Below the pieces are notes generated by a model. That model saw only the letters and a list, made by a program, of their open reading frames with translations, made no database searches and was not told the DNA's origin. Below are positions 56,358-64,000 of a stretch of 64,000 nt of DNA, piece by piece. A program made the translations under genes and the position numbers. The DNA comes from Zophobihabitans entericus (GTDB lineage: Bacteria; Pseudomonadota; Gammaproteobacteria; Enterobacterales; Orbaceae). Position 1 is the stretch's first letter; the number at the start of each line of letters is the position of its first letter. The stretch spans positions 1,339,418-1,403,417 of the forward strand of contig NZ_CP050253.1 in the NCBI RefSeq assembly GCF_011745665.1, written 5' to 3'.

Positions 56358-56373
56358 ATATGTAAGTATATAT
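56358..56373. promoter_or_regulatory. Candidate GntR operator 2 (PTS side)
   Basis: ATATGTAAGTATATAT resembles operator 1 closely (about 13 of 16 positions) and lies about 100 bp before the PTS IIA gene. A pair of like sites around a CRP site would suit one regulator acting on both promoters. Confidence 0.4.
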
Positions 56374-56471
56374 TTAATTAAATAACTAAAATGTTATATC
56401 TTATTGAGAGAAGCTGAAGCCAAAATATAGTCGTGATTTACTAGAGTTTGGCAGAAGAGTAAGGAGGCGCA

Positions 56472-56888
56472 ATGCAAATTATAGTCACTTCTCATGGTGA
56501 TTTATGTGAGGGTATTTTAAGTAGTTATGAGATGGTTGCTGGTAAAAGCCATCACATTACTCCGGTTAAGTTGACCGATAAAGGGATTAGCGACTATACG
56601 CAAAGACTTACTGAACAACTTGATCAAATTATTTTACATGAGCCAGTTCTGATTTTGTGTGACCTGGAAGGCGGTACACCTTATAACGAATCCTATAAAT
56701 ATTTATTACAGCATCCTGATAAAGTCCGGGTGATATGTGGCCTTAATTTGCCCATGCTGATTGAAGCTGGTCTGGCTGTTAGCGATATTTCAGACCAGGA
56801 TGAGCTGGTTGAACTAACACTGAATGCTGCTATGCAGTCAATTAAAAGTATTGACGCAGAGCAGCCAGAAGATGAATTAGATTTTTAA
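56472..56888 (+). CDS. Mannose-family PTS EIIA component
   Basis: 138 residues of the man-family IIA fold. The phosphorylated histidine is H8 in IIVTSHGDLCEG; DLEGGTPYNESYKYLL is the second signature. It takes phosphate from HPr and passes it to IIB. AAGGAGG precedes the ATG. First gene of a IIA-IIB-IIC-IID operon; sugar not identifiable from sequence alone. Confidence 0.92.
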   Translation: MQIIVTSHGDLCEGILSSYEMVAGKSHHITPVKLTDKGISDYTQRLTEQLDQIILHEPVLILCDLEGGTPYNESYKYLLQHPDKVRVICGLNLPMLIEAGLAVSDISDQDELVELTLNAAMQSIKSIDAEQPEDELDF

Positions 56889-56911
56889 TCTTTAATGAGA
56901 GGGAAAGTAAC

Positions 56912-57403
56912 ATGACTATTACTTTAGCAAGAGTTGATGATCGTGTGATTCACGGTCAGATTACTACTCGTTGGACAAAAGCCCGACCAGTACAAGGAAT
57001 TTTAGTTGTGGGCGATAACATTGCACATGATGAGCTGCGTAAGAAAGTCTTAAAAGCCGCGGCTGGTAACCTTAAGATTGGTATTTATACTGTTGAACAA
57101 GCGATTGAAAAAATCCCTCAAGGTGTAGCTTCAGATAAGAATTTTTTCTTAATTAGTGACTCTCCTCAAACCTTTGCGAAGTTACTCGAACTCGGTGTGA
57201 ACTTTGGTAAAACCTTAAATATTGGTTGTATGAATACCAGAGCAGGGGCAAAGGTTTTGGGAAGAACGGTGGCGATTGATGAGAAGGACTATAACGCCTT
57301 TGATTATATTGAAAAGAAAGGTGTGAATATTGAGTTTCAATTACTTCCTGATGATGACTCAAGACCATGGGATGTGCTTAAGAAAAAATACGATTCACTA
57401 TAG
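56912..57403 (+). CDS. Mannose-family PTS EIIB component
   Basis: 163 residues. LARVDDRVIHGQITTRW holds the phosphorylated histidine (H14). Later GCMNTRAGAKVLGRTVAIDEKDYNAFDYIEKKGVNIEFQLLPDD is typical of the family. GAGAGGG ahead of the start. Works between IIA and the IIC/IID membrane pair. Confidence 0.93.
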   Translation: MTITLARVDDRVIHGQITTRWTKARPVQGILVVGDNIAHDELRKKVLKAAAGNLKIGIYTVEQAIEKIPQGVASDKNFFLISDSPQTFAKLLELGVNFGKTLNIGCMNTRAGAKVLGRTVAIDEKDYNAFDYIEKKGVNIEFQLLPDDDSRPWDVLKKKYDSL

Positions 57404-57476
57404 TTACTCGAAATAAAATTGAGTGAATAAAACTGAGCGAATGAAATTAATCGACTGATATGCGAGGGAAATAAAT

Positions 57477-58316
57477 ATGGATGCAGCATTATTGATATCA
57501 GCAATGTTAACGGGACTATTTTGTTATTTAGGTGCAATAGAATCCCCTTGGTTATTTGGTATGTCGGGTGGGTTCTATATTGTTGGACGACCACTGGTAG
57601 CGGGTTTACTGGTAGGTCTGGCTTTTGGCGATGTACAGGCAGGTGTATTATGCGGGCTTGCTGTACAGGCAGTATTTATCGCTAATTTATCAACCGGTGG
57701 GGCTACAAATAGTGAAATTACTTATGCCGCATATGGTGGTATCGGGCTGGCGCTGGCAACAACCAGAGAACCGGCAGTTGCGGTGACATTATCTGTGCTG
57801 ATTGGTCAAACATTTGGGCTGATTTTCTATAATACACGTATGGCAGTGTATTCATTCTGGAATAACCGCGCCCAGCAAGCTGCTGACCATAATGATACAC
57901 GCGGCATTATGTTGAATCATGTTCTCTATCCACAAATTACTACGTTTATTCTGCGTGCAGTTCCTATTTTTTTAGCGATTTATTTTGGTGCCGGACTGGT
58001 TGAGTGGTTATTGAATAATGTTCCTCAGGTAGTGACAGATATTATCTCTGTTCTTGGTGGCGTATTGCCGGCTCTTGGGATTGCAATGCTGATGAGTATT
58101 GTCATCAAAGAGAAAATGCATTTGATCTTCTTCTTTGCTGGTTTTGTGCTGTTAGCCTTTGCCGGACTTAGTATGATTGCACTGGTGTTTATTGCGGCAC
58201 TGGTCGCTTATTTGTACTTTATGGCCAGTAAAAAAGAGACAGCGGCAGCCTCATCTTCAGCAAGTGTTGCAGAAGCTAAATCTCAAGACGTATTTGAAGA
58301 CGAAGATCTATTTTAA
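57477..58316 (+). CDS. Mannose-family PTS EIIC component
   Basis: 279-residue membrane component with about 7-8 helices (ALLISAMLTGLFCYLGAIESPWLFG, GRPLVAGLLVGLAFGDVQAGVLCGLAVQAVFIANLSTGGATNSEITYAAYGGIGLALA). With IID it makes the sugar channel. The GGATNSEITYA stretch is usual for IIC. GCGAGGG site upstream. Confidence 0.93.
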   Translation: MDAALLISAMLTGLFCYLGAIESPWLFGMSGGFYIVGRPLVAGLLVGLAFGDVQAGVLCGLAVQAVFIANLSTGGATNSEITYAAYGGIGLALATTREPAVAVTLSVLIGQTFGLIFYNTRMAVYSFWNNRAQQAADHNDTRGIMLNHVLYPQITTFILRAVPIFLAIYFGAGLVEWLLNNVPQVVTDIISVLGGVLPALGIAMLMSIVIKEKMHLIFFFAGFVLLAFAGLSMIALVFIAALVAYLYFMASKKETAAASSSASVAEAKSQDVFEDEDLF

Positions 58317-58334
58317 GGTTCAAGGAGAAAGAAG

Positions 58335-59159
58335 ATGGAAAATACAGCAGAAAAACCAAGAATGAGTAAAAAAGAGCTGCGTCAGATTTGGTACCGATGG
58401 GGTTTTACTCATCTGTCTTCCATGAGTTATGAAAAACTCCAGGCACATGCATGGGCATATTCTTATATCCCATTTGTAGAAAAATACTATAAAGATGACC
58501 CGGAAGCAAAGCATCGTTTATTACTACGTCATTCAATGTTTTATAACACAGAACCACAAACCGGGCAGTTGATCAATGGTATTGTGGCTTCTATGGAAGA
58601 GGAGATTGCACGCGGTCATGATGTACCAGAGGAATTACCTGTTAATATTAAAGCGACGCTCATGGGACCTTTAGCCGGGATTGGTGACTCTTTAATTCAG
58701 GGTATTATCGTTCCAATATTGCTGTCAATTGCAATGGGGATGGCAGCTGGTGGTAGTGCAGTTGGACCTATTTTCTATATTATCGCGTATGCGATCATTG
58801 GTCCGCTTATCTCATATCTGAGCTTTTTTAATGGTTACCGCTTAGGGGTGAGTGCCATTGATACTATCATTGGTGATAATGTTAAGCGTATTACCGATGC
58901 CTTTAATATTTTAGGGATTATGGTCGTTGGTGGACTGGCTGCCGGGAATATTGTCTTACAAACAAAGCTAGAGATTCCGATGGGAGATAGTATTCGTGGG
59001 CTGCAGGATGTTCTGGATGGTATTTTCCCTAAAATCTTACCACTGAGTATGGTCTTACTTGCTTGGTGGTTAATTGCCTCTAAACAGATGACGGCTACTA
59101 GGGTGATTTTAATCTTAACGGCTATTTCAGCATTTGGGGTTGTTATTGGGGTGTTCTAG
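58335..59159 (+). CDS. Mannose-family PTS EIID component
   Basis: 274 residues. N-terminal cytoplasmic part with KKELRQIWYRWGFTHLSSMSYEKLQAHAWAYSYIPFVEKYY, then LKATLMGPLAGIGDSLIQG-type segment and membrane helices. Last gene of the PTS operon. AGGAGAAAG ahead of the ATG. A terminator follows. Confidence 0.93.
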   Translation: MENTAEKPRMSKKELRQIWYRWGFTHLSSMSYEKLQAHAWAYSYIPFVEKYYKDDPEAKHRLLLRHSMFYNTEPQTGQLINGIVASMEEEIARGHDVPEELPVNIKATLMGPLAGIGDSLIQGIIVPILLSIAMGMAAGGSAVGPIFYIIAYAIIGPLISYLSFFNGYRLGVSAIDTIIGDNVKRITDAFNILGIMVVGGLAAGNIVLQTKLEIPMGDSIRGLQDVLDGIFPKILPLSMVLLAWWLIASKQMTATRVILILTAISAFGVVIGVF

Positions 59160-59188
59160 GTTTTGGACTATTATTAGTTAGAATAATC

Positions 59189-59217
59189 AAAAGCTGCTAT
59201 TTAGTGGCTTTTTTTAT
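59189..59217 (+). terminator. Terminator of the PTS operon
   Basis: AAAAGC-TG-CTA paired with TAG-TG-GCTTTT (two T-G wobbles) followed by TTTTTATT, 29 bp past the IID stop. Confidence 0.75.
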
Positions 59218-59241
59218 TGTTTGTTATTAGCATGGGTTTAG

Positions 59242-59259
59242 GGGCGGACTGCGCCGCCC
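59242..59259 (+). repeat. GC-rich hairpin type G, copy 2
   Basis: The same 18-nt hairpin as at 31648-31665. Here it stands in front of core B, which is inverted relative to core A, so the small and large parts do not keep one fixed arrangement. Confidence 0.8.
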
Positions 59260-59289
59260 GTGCACAATATTTTGTCGATGTTGCCTGTT

Positions 59290-59377
59290 CCGTGGGACTT
59301 GATGGCCTACCGCACCCCATAGGCACCCGCTCGAGGACTCGCTAAGACCTATGAGGTACGCTCTCCATCAATCACGG
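59290..59377 (-). repeat. Structured repeat core, copy B (inverted)
   Basis: The 73-nt core 59299-59371 read on the minus strand is 70 of 73 identical to copy A. An outer pair, CCGTG with CACGG (59290-59294 and 59373-59377), differs in sequence from that in copy A yet still pairs. Confidence 0.82.
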
Positions 59378-59449
59378 CATTTGATTCGTAAATAAAAAAG
59401 GAATAACATCTTATTCTGTTGACATTCAAGACAGATGAGGAGAGATTTC

Positions 59450-59537
59450 TTTAAGAATTTAAGAATTTAAGAATTTAAGAATTTAAGAATTTAAGAATTT
59501 AAGAATTTAAGAATTTAAGAATTTAAGAATTTAAGAA
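59450..59537. repeat. Eleven perfect copies of an 8-bp tandem repeat
   Basis: TTTAAGAA repeated 11 times without a change, 88 bp. The unit length is not a multiple of three and no gene runs through it. Slippage would change only the distance between flanking elements. The perfect identity suggests recent expansion or ongoing length change. Confidence 0.95.
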
Positions 59538-59614
59538 TTTTTCTTATTTAGTTTCTTTTACATATTAGTTTCTTGATATTTGGAAACTGTTTTGAAAGGT
59601 CTCTGGAGCCTTGA

Positions 59615-59688
59615 TTGATGGAAACCATACTTTAGAGGTCTTAGTGAGCCTGACGAACGGGCGCCTCTATGGTGTGGTAAGCCATCAA
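59615..59688 (+). repeat. Structured repeat core, copy C (divergent)
   Basis: A 74-nt relative of copies A and B with the same TTGATGG and CCATCAA ends and the same GGTCTTAG run, but many changes elsewhere. The inner stem reads TTAGAGG with CCTCTA instead of CATAGG with CCTATG, so two base pairs differ on both sides while pairing is kept. Confidence 0.75.
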
Positions 59689-59729
59689 GCCCACGGAATC
59701 TGCAGCAGCTTTAACAGAACACGCGTAAA

Positions 59730-59771
59730 AGCGGGGCGCGCTCCCCGCTCGATACCCTGCCAATAACAGCG
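59730..59771 (+). repeat. GC-rich hairpin type H, copy 2
   Basis: AGCGGGG and CCCCGCT around CGCGCT, followed by the CCCTGCCAATAACA tail. It stands about 40 bp after core C, as copy 1 stands after core A. Confidence 0.8.
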
Positions 59772-59807
59772 AAAAACTAAAAATCATATAAATAAAAATA
59801 TCACACC

Positions 59808-59850
59808 AGCGGGGCGTGCTCCCCGCTAAAAACCCTGCTAATAACAAACA
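59808..59850 (+). repeat. GC-rich hairpin type H, copy 3
   Basis: The same hairpin as copies 1 and 2 (CGTGCT loop as in copy 1), with the CCCTGCTAATAACA tail. It has no core in front of it, so the H hairpin can spread or duplicate on its own. Confidence 0.8.
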
Positions 59851-59964
59851 TAAAAAAGATGTTTTCTAATAACAAAAACTGAAAATTATAACCTTTTGAT
59901 TTTATTAAATATTTTATTTTGAGTGGTTTTGATTTATCTAAATTAAATAACAGGGAATAAGAAC

Positions 59965-59992
59965 TAAAAAGCCATCTATTATAGATAGCTTT
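59965..59992 (-). terminator. Terminator after zupT
   Basis: On the minus strand AAAGC-T-ATCTA pairs with TAGAT-G-GCTTT and runs into TTAG. It lies 9 bp past the zupT stop and ends the yggS-yggT-yggU-zupT unit. Confidence 0.7.
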
Positions 59993-60000
59993 ATTTGGAA

Positions 60001-60795
60001 TTAGAAGTATTGTAGTAATATCAGGCTAAAGCCCATGACTGTCATTCCACACAGGATTCCGATACTTGGATTTCGCTTAGGGTCAACTTCTTTGGCCAAA
60101 GGAATAAGTTCGTCAATAGATAGGGCCACCATAATACCCGCTACAGCAGACATGATACTTGCCATGACCATGTTGGAGATGATTTCACCCAGAATGAAGT
60201 AGGTGAGAACACCACCAAGCATTTCAGAGCATCCAGATATCCCAGCCCAAAAGAGTGCTTGTCCTTTAGAACCTGTCGCCATATAAACAGGCGCCGCAAC
60301 GGCCAGTCCTTCCGGAATATTATGAATAGCAACGGCAATTGCTACACCAAAGCCAAGTTCCCAGTTTGCACTAGCAGTTACAAACGTGGCAATCCCTTCC
60401 GGGAAATTATGTAAACTGATACCAAGTGTTAACAGAATTGCGGTACGTTTTAGTTTATCTTTGCGTTTATCCATCTCACACGCATAGCACTCAAGATCGC
60501 CTTCTTCACATGGAAGGTCATAAGGATGACAGTGAGGAAGTAGTCGATCTAAACCAAAATATCCAACCAGGCCCACAATAAACATGGCATAACACAGAAT
60601 AGGAGACACCCCCGGCGTTGCAAAAGCCGCAGGTAACATTTCCATTAAAGAAATTAGCAACATAATACCGGCAGCAAAACCTAAAGAAAACCCAAGTACT
60701 CTCTCAGATGGTTTTTTGGTCATGACACCAAAAAGAGCCCCGATAAATGTAGATGCACCGGCAAGTACTGTGAGTATGAGTGGTGTTGCTGTCAT
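60001..60795 (-). CDS. zupT: ZIP-family metal transporter ZupT
   Basis: 264 residues with about eight membrane helices. Metal-binding motifs [11 protein letters not shown] and [12 protein letters not shown] lie in helices IV and V as in ZupT; the loop between helices III and IV contains [20 protein letters not shown], a histidine/cysteine cluster that may sense metal. Imports zinc, iron and related ions. It follows yggU by 41 bp. Confidence 0.93.
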   Translation of the reverse strand: MTATPLILTVLAGASTFIGALFGVMTKKPSERVLGFSLGFAAGIMLLISLMEMLPAAFATPGVSPILCYAMFIVGLVGYFGLDRLLPHCHPYDLPCEEGDLECYACEMDKRKDKLKRTAILLTLGISLHNFPEGIATFVTASANWELGFGVAIAVAIHNIPEGLAVAAPVYMATGSKGQALFWAGISGCSEMLGGVLTYFILGEIISNMVMASIMSAVAGIMVALSIDELIPLAKEVDPKRNPSIGILCGMTVMGFSLILLQYF

Positions 60796-60836
60796 ATGTC
60801 TAAATCTTCCTTAGTGATAATAATTCTCATTTTCTT

Positions 60837-61154
60837 TTAATTATTGCAAATCAATTCTAAAATGTCATCTGAAATTGTTACTGGTTGTAAAACTTTTACT
60901 TGTTTATGGCGACCTAATTCACCTTTCTCAATCATAATCGAACTTTTAGCAACTTTGAATTGTTTAGATAAAAATTTTATTAAATGTTGATTTGCCTGAC
61001 CGTCAACAGGTGGCGCGGTAATCGCCACTTTTAACTCATGATTATGGACTCCAACAATTTGATCTCTGCTGGATTTAGGTTGGATATACAGTCTTAAAGT
61101 TAATTCGTTGCTTTCTTTGTTAAAGACAACAGGGGAACTTACAGTAGCATCCAT
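60837..61154 (-). CDS. yggU: YggU family protein (DUF167)
   Basis: 105 residues. [67 protein letters not shown] is the standard DUF167 sequence. Function unknown. Start overlaps the yggT end by 16 nt, so coupled. The order yggS-yggT-yggU is widely kept. Confidence 0.92.
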   Translation of the reverse strand: MDATVSSPVVFNKESNELTLRLYIQPKSSRDQIVGVHNHELKVAITAPPVDGQANQHLIKFLSKQFKVAKSSIMIEKGELGRHKQVKVLQPVTISDDILELICNN

Positions 61155-61693
61155 ACAATACCAAACAAGTCCGTTGCAATAAGATTTAGGGCAATAAGTG
61201 CAAAAACAAAAATCATAAAGGAGATATCAATGCTGCCAAATGGTGGCACGATTCGACGAATTGGTCTGATCAGCGGTTCAGTTAGCTGCGCCAGTAAATC
61301 TTCAACAGGGGACTGGCCACGATTGATCCAGCTTAAAATAGCACGTACCAGTAACATCCAAAAGATAAGGTGACCAAGCGCATGAAACATAGCAAGAATA
61401 CCATAAAACAGGTACATCATGTTCCATACCGGCCATTTTAAAGCATAGGTCGTGATAAAAATAACTTTAATAAGAGCAATAATATAAGTCACAAGCACAA
61501 TAGATGTATCAATACGACCAATGGACGGAATAATACGTCTTAGCGGTCCGACAATTGGTTGAGTAATACGTAAGACAAATTGAGTAAATGGATTATAAAA
61601 ATTGACTCGTGCATATTGCATCCAGAGTCTTAGAATAAACACATAAATACCGACTGTCAGAATTGTATTTACAATATAAAATATTGATGCCAT
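61139..61693 (-). CDS. yggT: YggT family membrane protein
   Basis: 184 residues made of two related YGGT units, each with two membrane helices and a re-entrant proline region ([31 protein letters not shown] and [28 protein letters not shown]). Linked to osmotic or potassium homeostasis in some bacteria, but not firmly understood. AGAGG upstream. Confidence 0.92.
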   Translation of the reverse strand: MASIFYIVNTILTVGIYVFILRLWMQYARVNFYNPFTQFVLRITQPIVGPLRRIIPSIGRIDTSIVLVTYIIALIKVIFITTYALKWPVWNMMYLFYGILAMFHALGHLIFWMLLVRAILSWINRGQSPVEDLLAQLTEPLIRPIRRIVPPFGSIDISFMIFVFALIALNLIATDLFGIVWMLL

Positions 61694-61789
61694 TTAATTA
61701 CCTCTCTCAATGTTTGGTGATTATAACATAGATAGTAGCCATCAATGCACCATATTTCATTGAGCTATTTTTAGATTAAAATCAGTGGA

Positions 61790-62494
61790 TTAGGCTTGTT
61801 TTAAGCGTTCGCCAAAAATAGCACTACCGATTCTGACCATGGTACTACCCGCTTTTATTGCTGAGGTCATATCATCACTCATTCCCATAGAAAGCGTATC
61901 AATGTCCGGGTAATGTTGTTGTAAATATAAAAACAGACTATGCATTTCCTGAAAGATAGCAAACTGCTTATCAGCATCTTTTTCTGCCGCGGGGATAGCC
62001 ATGAGTCCTCGCAGCTTCAGATGTGGTAACTTAACTATTTCTGCAGCCAGATCCAGCATAGCTTTAGGCTCAATACCAGACTTACTCTCTTCATCGCTGA
62101 TATTAATTTGAATCAAGGTATTTAAAGGTGATTTATGCTGTGGTCTTTGTGCATCTAATCTTTGGGCTATTTTCAGGCGGTCAATGGTATGAATCCAGTC
62201 AAAGTGTTCTGCAACCAGTTTGGTTTTATTTGACTGTAAAGGGCCGATAAAGTGCCACACGGGCCTTTGAACTAAATCCTGCGACTGGAAATGAATTACT
62301 TTTTCTACGCCTTCCTGCACATAGTTTTCACCAAAATGAACTTGTCCTGCGTGCAGAGCCTGCTCGATCATCGTTACAGGTTTTGTCTTGCTGACTGCAA
62401 CCAGTGTAATTGTTTTGGGATCTCTGCCGCATTGCTGTGCTGTGGTATCAATCACTTGCCGGATGTGGTTTAAATTATGCTGCACATTATTCAT
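61790..62494 (-). CDS. yggS: Pyridoxal phosphate homeostasis protein YggS
   Basis: 234-residue TIM-barrel PLP-binding protein (COG0325) that balances vitamin B6 forms. PLP-binding lysine in LVAVSKTKPV; later FGENYVQEG, WHFIGPLQSNKTK, GLMAIP and LSMGMSDDMTSAIKAGSTMVRIGSAIFG. Starts 19 bp from the divergent pilT-like gene, so promoters must overlap coding DNA. Confidence 0.95.
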   Translation of the reverse strand: MNNVQHNLNHIRQVIDTTAQQCGRDPKTITLVAVSKTKPVTMIEQALHAGQVHFGENYVQEGVEKVIHFQSQDLVQRPVWHFIGPLQSNKTKLVAEHFDWIHTIDRLKIAQRLDAQRPQHKSPLNTLIQINISDEESKSGIEPKAMLDLAAEIVKLPHLKLRGLMAIPAAEKDADKQFAIFQEMHSLFLYLQQHYPDIDTLSMGMSDDMTSAIKAGSTMVRIGSAIFGERLKQA

Positions 62495-62513
62495 TATTTA
62501 TAACTCAATCAAG

Positions 62514-63497
62514 ATGGAATCAATATTTGCTATCAGTTTAGCGCAAAACGCTTCAGATTTACATTTATCCAGCGGGCAAAGACCTGCTATTCGTGTTAAT
62601 GGTCAGTTAATCCATTTAGAGCTTAGTGTTTTGCAACCAGATATTTTAGAACAACAATTATATCAACTCCTTTCTGAGCCACAACTGCAACAGTTAAAAA
62701 TCGATAGACAGATTGATTTTGCTTATCATCATGAGCAGTATGGCCGATTTAGAGGGAATATTTTTTATCAGAAAAATGGGATTTCTGCTTCCTTTCGTTT
62801 GATTAAACAGACAATACCAACATTAAATAAACTGGGTGCTCCAACTATTTTTACTGAGTTGATTGAAAAGCAGCAGGGGCTTATTTTAATTACTGGTGCC
62901 ACAGGAAGTGGTAAATCAACAACTCTGGCTGCATTAATTCAGCATATTAACCAGTCTAAGGCAAAGCATATTATTACGCTTGAAGATCCCATTGAGTTTA
63001 TCTATCCCGCCGGCAAAGCATTAATACAGCAGCGAGAAGTAAATCTCCATATCTATGGGTTTGAAAGTGCACTTAAATCACTGCTAAGACAAGATCCGGA
63101 TATTATTCTACTGGGGGAGCTGCGCAATCAACAAACTATTCAGGCGGCACTGACAGCAGCAGAAACTGGCCACTTAGTTCTGGCAACGTTACATACTAAT
63201 TCAGCTATTCAGTCTATTAATCGTATTGTTGATGTTTTTCCAGGTGAGATGAAGTATTTTGTTAAAGCTCAGCTGGCTGACTGTTTATGTGCTGTTATTA
63301 ATCAAACATTAGTCATGAATACACAAAACACAGGTCGATTTGCTGCTTATGAAGTGCTGATCAATACTCCTGCAGTAAGTCATCTGATTAAAGAGGGTAA
63401 AAACAGCCAAATATTAAGCTTATTACAAACGGGGCAACAATATGGTATGCAAACGATGGAACAGGGGATAAGAAAAGGGCTACAGCAAAATCAGTAA
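62514..63497 (+). CDS. PilT-like ATPase (YggR)
   Basis: 327 residues. MESIFAISLAQNASDLHLSSGQRPAIRVNGQL at the start, Walker A TGATGSGKSTTLAAL, Asp box IITLEDPIEF, Walker B QDPDIILLGELRNQQTIQAAL and His box ATLHTNSA are those of PilT twitching-motility ATPases. The position divergent to yggS and size match E. coli YggR, a PilT homologue. The start follows that alignment, since the open frame to 62388 would run through yggS. No other type IV pilus gene is near; the Tad locus has its own ATPase. Confidence 0.9.
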   Translation: MESIFAISLAQNASDLHLSSGQRPAIRVNGQLIHLELSVLQPDILEQQLYQLLSEPQLQQLKIDRQIDFAYHHEQYGRFRGNIFYQKNGISASFRLIKQTIPTLNKLGAPTIFTELIEKQQGLILITGATGSGKSTTLAALIQHINQSKAKHIITLEDPIEFIYPAGKALIQQREVNLHIYGFESALKSLLRQDPDIILLGELRNQQTIQAALTAAETGHLVLATLHTNSAIQSINRIVDVFPGEMKYFVKAQLADCLCAVINQTLVMNTQNTGRFAAYEVLINTPAVSHLIKEGKNSQILSLLQTGQQYGMQTMEQGIRKGLQQNQ

Positions 63498-63581
63498 TAA
63501 AAGATTATTAAATGGCTAAGAATGGGGATTCACTATTAGGGACTTATTAACAGATATTACAATGGTGACTATAAATTACAG

Positions 63582-63611
63582 GCAAAAAAATACCGTCAGA
63601 GCGACGGTATT
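63582..63611 (-). terminator. Terminator between the pilT-like gene and the last gene
   Basis: AATACCGTC and GACGGTATT around AGAGC. On the minus strand the stem runs into TTTTTTT, which suits the last gene; on the plus strand ATTT follows. Confidence 0.85.
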
Positions 63612-63635
63612 ATTTCGATAATGACTTATCGTGAC

Positions 63636-64000
63636 TTACAGAATAAAAGTACCAATGATTGCTAATACACCGATTACGATAGCAGCAATACCGAATGCGC
63701 CTTGTAGTGGTTGTAATTTCGCAATAAGTTGTTGACCTTTTTCTTCTGTTTTTGGATTACGTGATAATACGTAAGTGTTGATTAGACCGAAGCCCATGAT
63801 GAAGCCAAGAACCACTTCAACGATAGCAACAACCATCCAAATAATCCAAACCATAGGAGCAATAGTTAGTACTTCGATGTAGATGATACCTTCGATAGTA
63901 CGCCAAATACCTACTAAACATACAATCACACCTAACCAACCTTGGAACGGAACTAGTTTGTCAAGTGTCTCTTTTGCATCTGGTTTTTTAGCTAAGATTA
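63636..64000 (-). CDS. Membrane protein of unknown function, N-terminus outside the window
   Basis: The minus-strand frame is open to the window edge (last full codon at 63996-63998), so the gene starts beyond it; the GTG at 63929 is internal. At least three membrane helices are visible. Two segments look alike: LAKKPDAKETLDKLVPFQGWLGVIVCLVGI and LIAKLQPLQGAFGIAAIVIGVLAII, both with a charged K-x-L-P/V-x-Q-G turn before a helix, so the protein is probably a tandem duplication. I do not recognise the family. Confidence 0.7.
   Translation of the reverse strand, partial: ILAKKPDAKETLDKLVPFQGWLGVIVCLVGIWRTIEGIIYIEVLTIAPMVWIIWMVVAIVEVVLGFIMGFGLINTYVLSRNPKTEEKGQQLIAKLQPLQGAFGIAAIVIGVLAIIGTFIL

Larger units (their letters stand above)
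59218..60000. other. Repeat-rich gap between PTS and zupT
   Basis: 780 bp with no credible gene. Contents in order: GC hairpin type G copy 2 with the inverted core B, an 8-bp tandem repeat, core C, two type H hairpins, a short AT-rich stretch and the zupT terminator. The 68-codon minus-strand frame here is made of the repeats themselves. Confidence 0.8.

Noticed and set aside
59450..59537. CRISPR-like array
   Set aside because: The repeat is a contiguous 8-bp unit without spacers and no cas genes are near; it is a simple tandem repeat.
59641..59847. 68-codon minus-strand open frame with repeated LLAG-x-x-AGS-x-PR segments
   Set aside because: It is a translation of core C and the two type H hairpins; the repeated peptide comes from the repeated DNA, and no ribosome site or homologous protein pattern supports it.
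62388..62513. 42-residue N-terminal extension of the PilT-like protein
   Set aside because: It lies antisense within yggS, and the E. coli counterpart begins near MESIFAISL.

Overview
The window is 64 kb of an AT-rich gammaproteobacterial chromosome. Many protein sequences and gene orders match Escherichia coli closely (yebC-ruvC, ruvAB, dapF-DUF484-xerC-yigB-uvrD, pldA-recQ, dnaX-ybaB-recR, rph-pyrE beside yicC, yggS-yggT-yggU beside a pilT-like gene). The low GC content and the added Tad pilus and mannose-family PTS genes would suit a host-associated relative of Enterobacterales and Pasteurellales. Orbales (Gilliamella, Frischella, Orbus) is my best guess, but this is inference. I saw no rRNA, tRNA, CRISPR array, integrase or transposase gene.

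Layout. 1-4.2 kb: end of a glucose-1-phosphatase gene, yebC-ruvC, a small unknown membrane protein, then ruvAB behind a LexA box. 4.4-11.9 kb: lptM-lysA-dapF-DUF484-xerC-yigB, then uvrD with its own LexA box. 12.1-15.2 kb: a three-gene set of retropepsin-like protease, 7TM inactive-transglutaminase protein and ATP-grasp ligase. 15.3-18 kb: pldA-recQ. 18.2-21.9 kb: an unknown permease with two M20 amidohydrolases. 22-26.6 kb: dnaX (with a complete -1 frameshift cassette), ybaB, recR, a ybhA-like phosphatase gene, truC. 26.7-37.9 kb: aqpZ, zntB, topB, yejK, nfo, yccS (minus strand), grxD, rnt (minus strand) and dinB with a LexA-like box.

37.9-51.8 kb is accessory: a secreted seven-repeat RCC1-type protein on the minus strand, divergent from a complete-looking Tad/Flp pilus locus (prepilin peptidase, RcpC, RcpA secretin, TadZ, Flp, TadE, TadF, TadG, TadA, TadB, TadC and a TadD-like lipoprotein with an extra AMIN-like C-terminal domain). 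51.8-55.4 kb returns to core genes: pyrE and rph with a pyrE attenuator, yicC, a GntR/UTRA regulator and an Atl-like protein. 55.5-59.2 kb: deoC divergent from a mannose-family PTS (IIA-IIB-IIC-IID), with a CRP-like palindrome and two candidate GntR operators between them. 59.2-60 kb is a repeat-rich gap. 60-64 kb: yggS-yggT-yggU-zupT on the minus strand, a pilT-like gene, and a membrane protein cut by the window end.

The most interesting unexplained material is a dispersed structured repeat. Three copies of a 73-74 nt core occur at 31.7, 59.3 and 59.6 kb. The divergent copy keeps the stem through paired changes, and the core is combined with two kinds of short GC-rich hairpin. An 11-copy 8-bp tandem repeat lies between two of the copies. 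Other points to examine are the RCC1 protein beside the Tad locus, the TadD-AMIN fusion, the lysine-rich extension of the DUF484 protein and a possible short transcript downstream of yccS.
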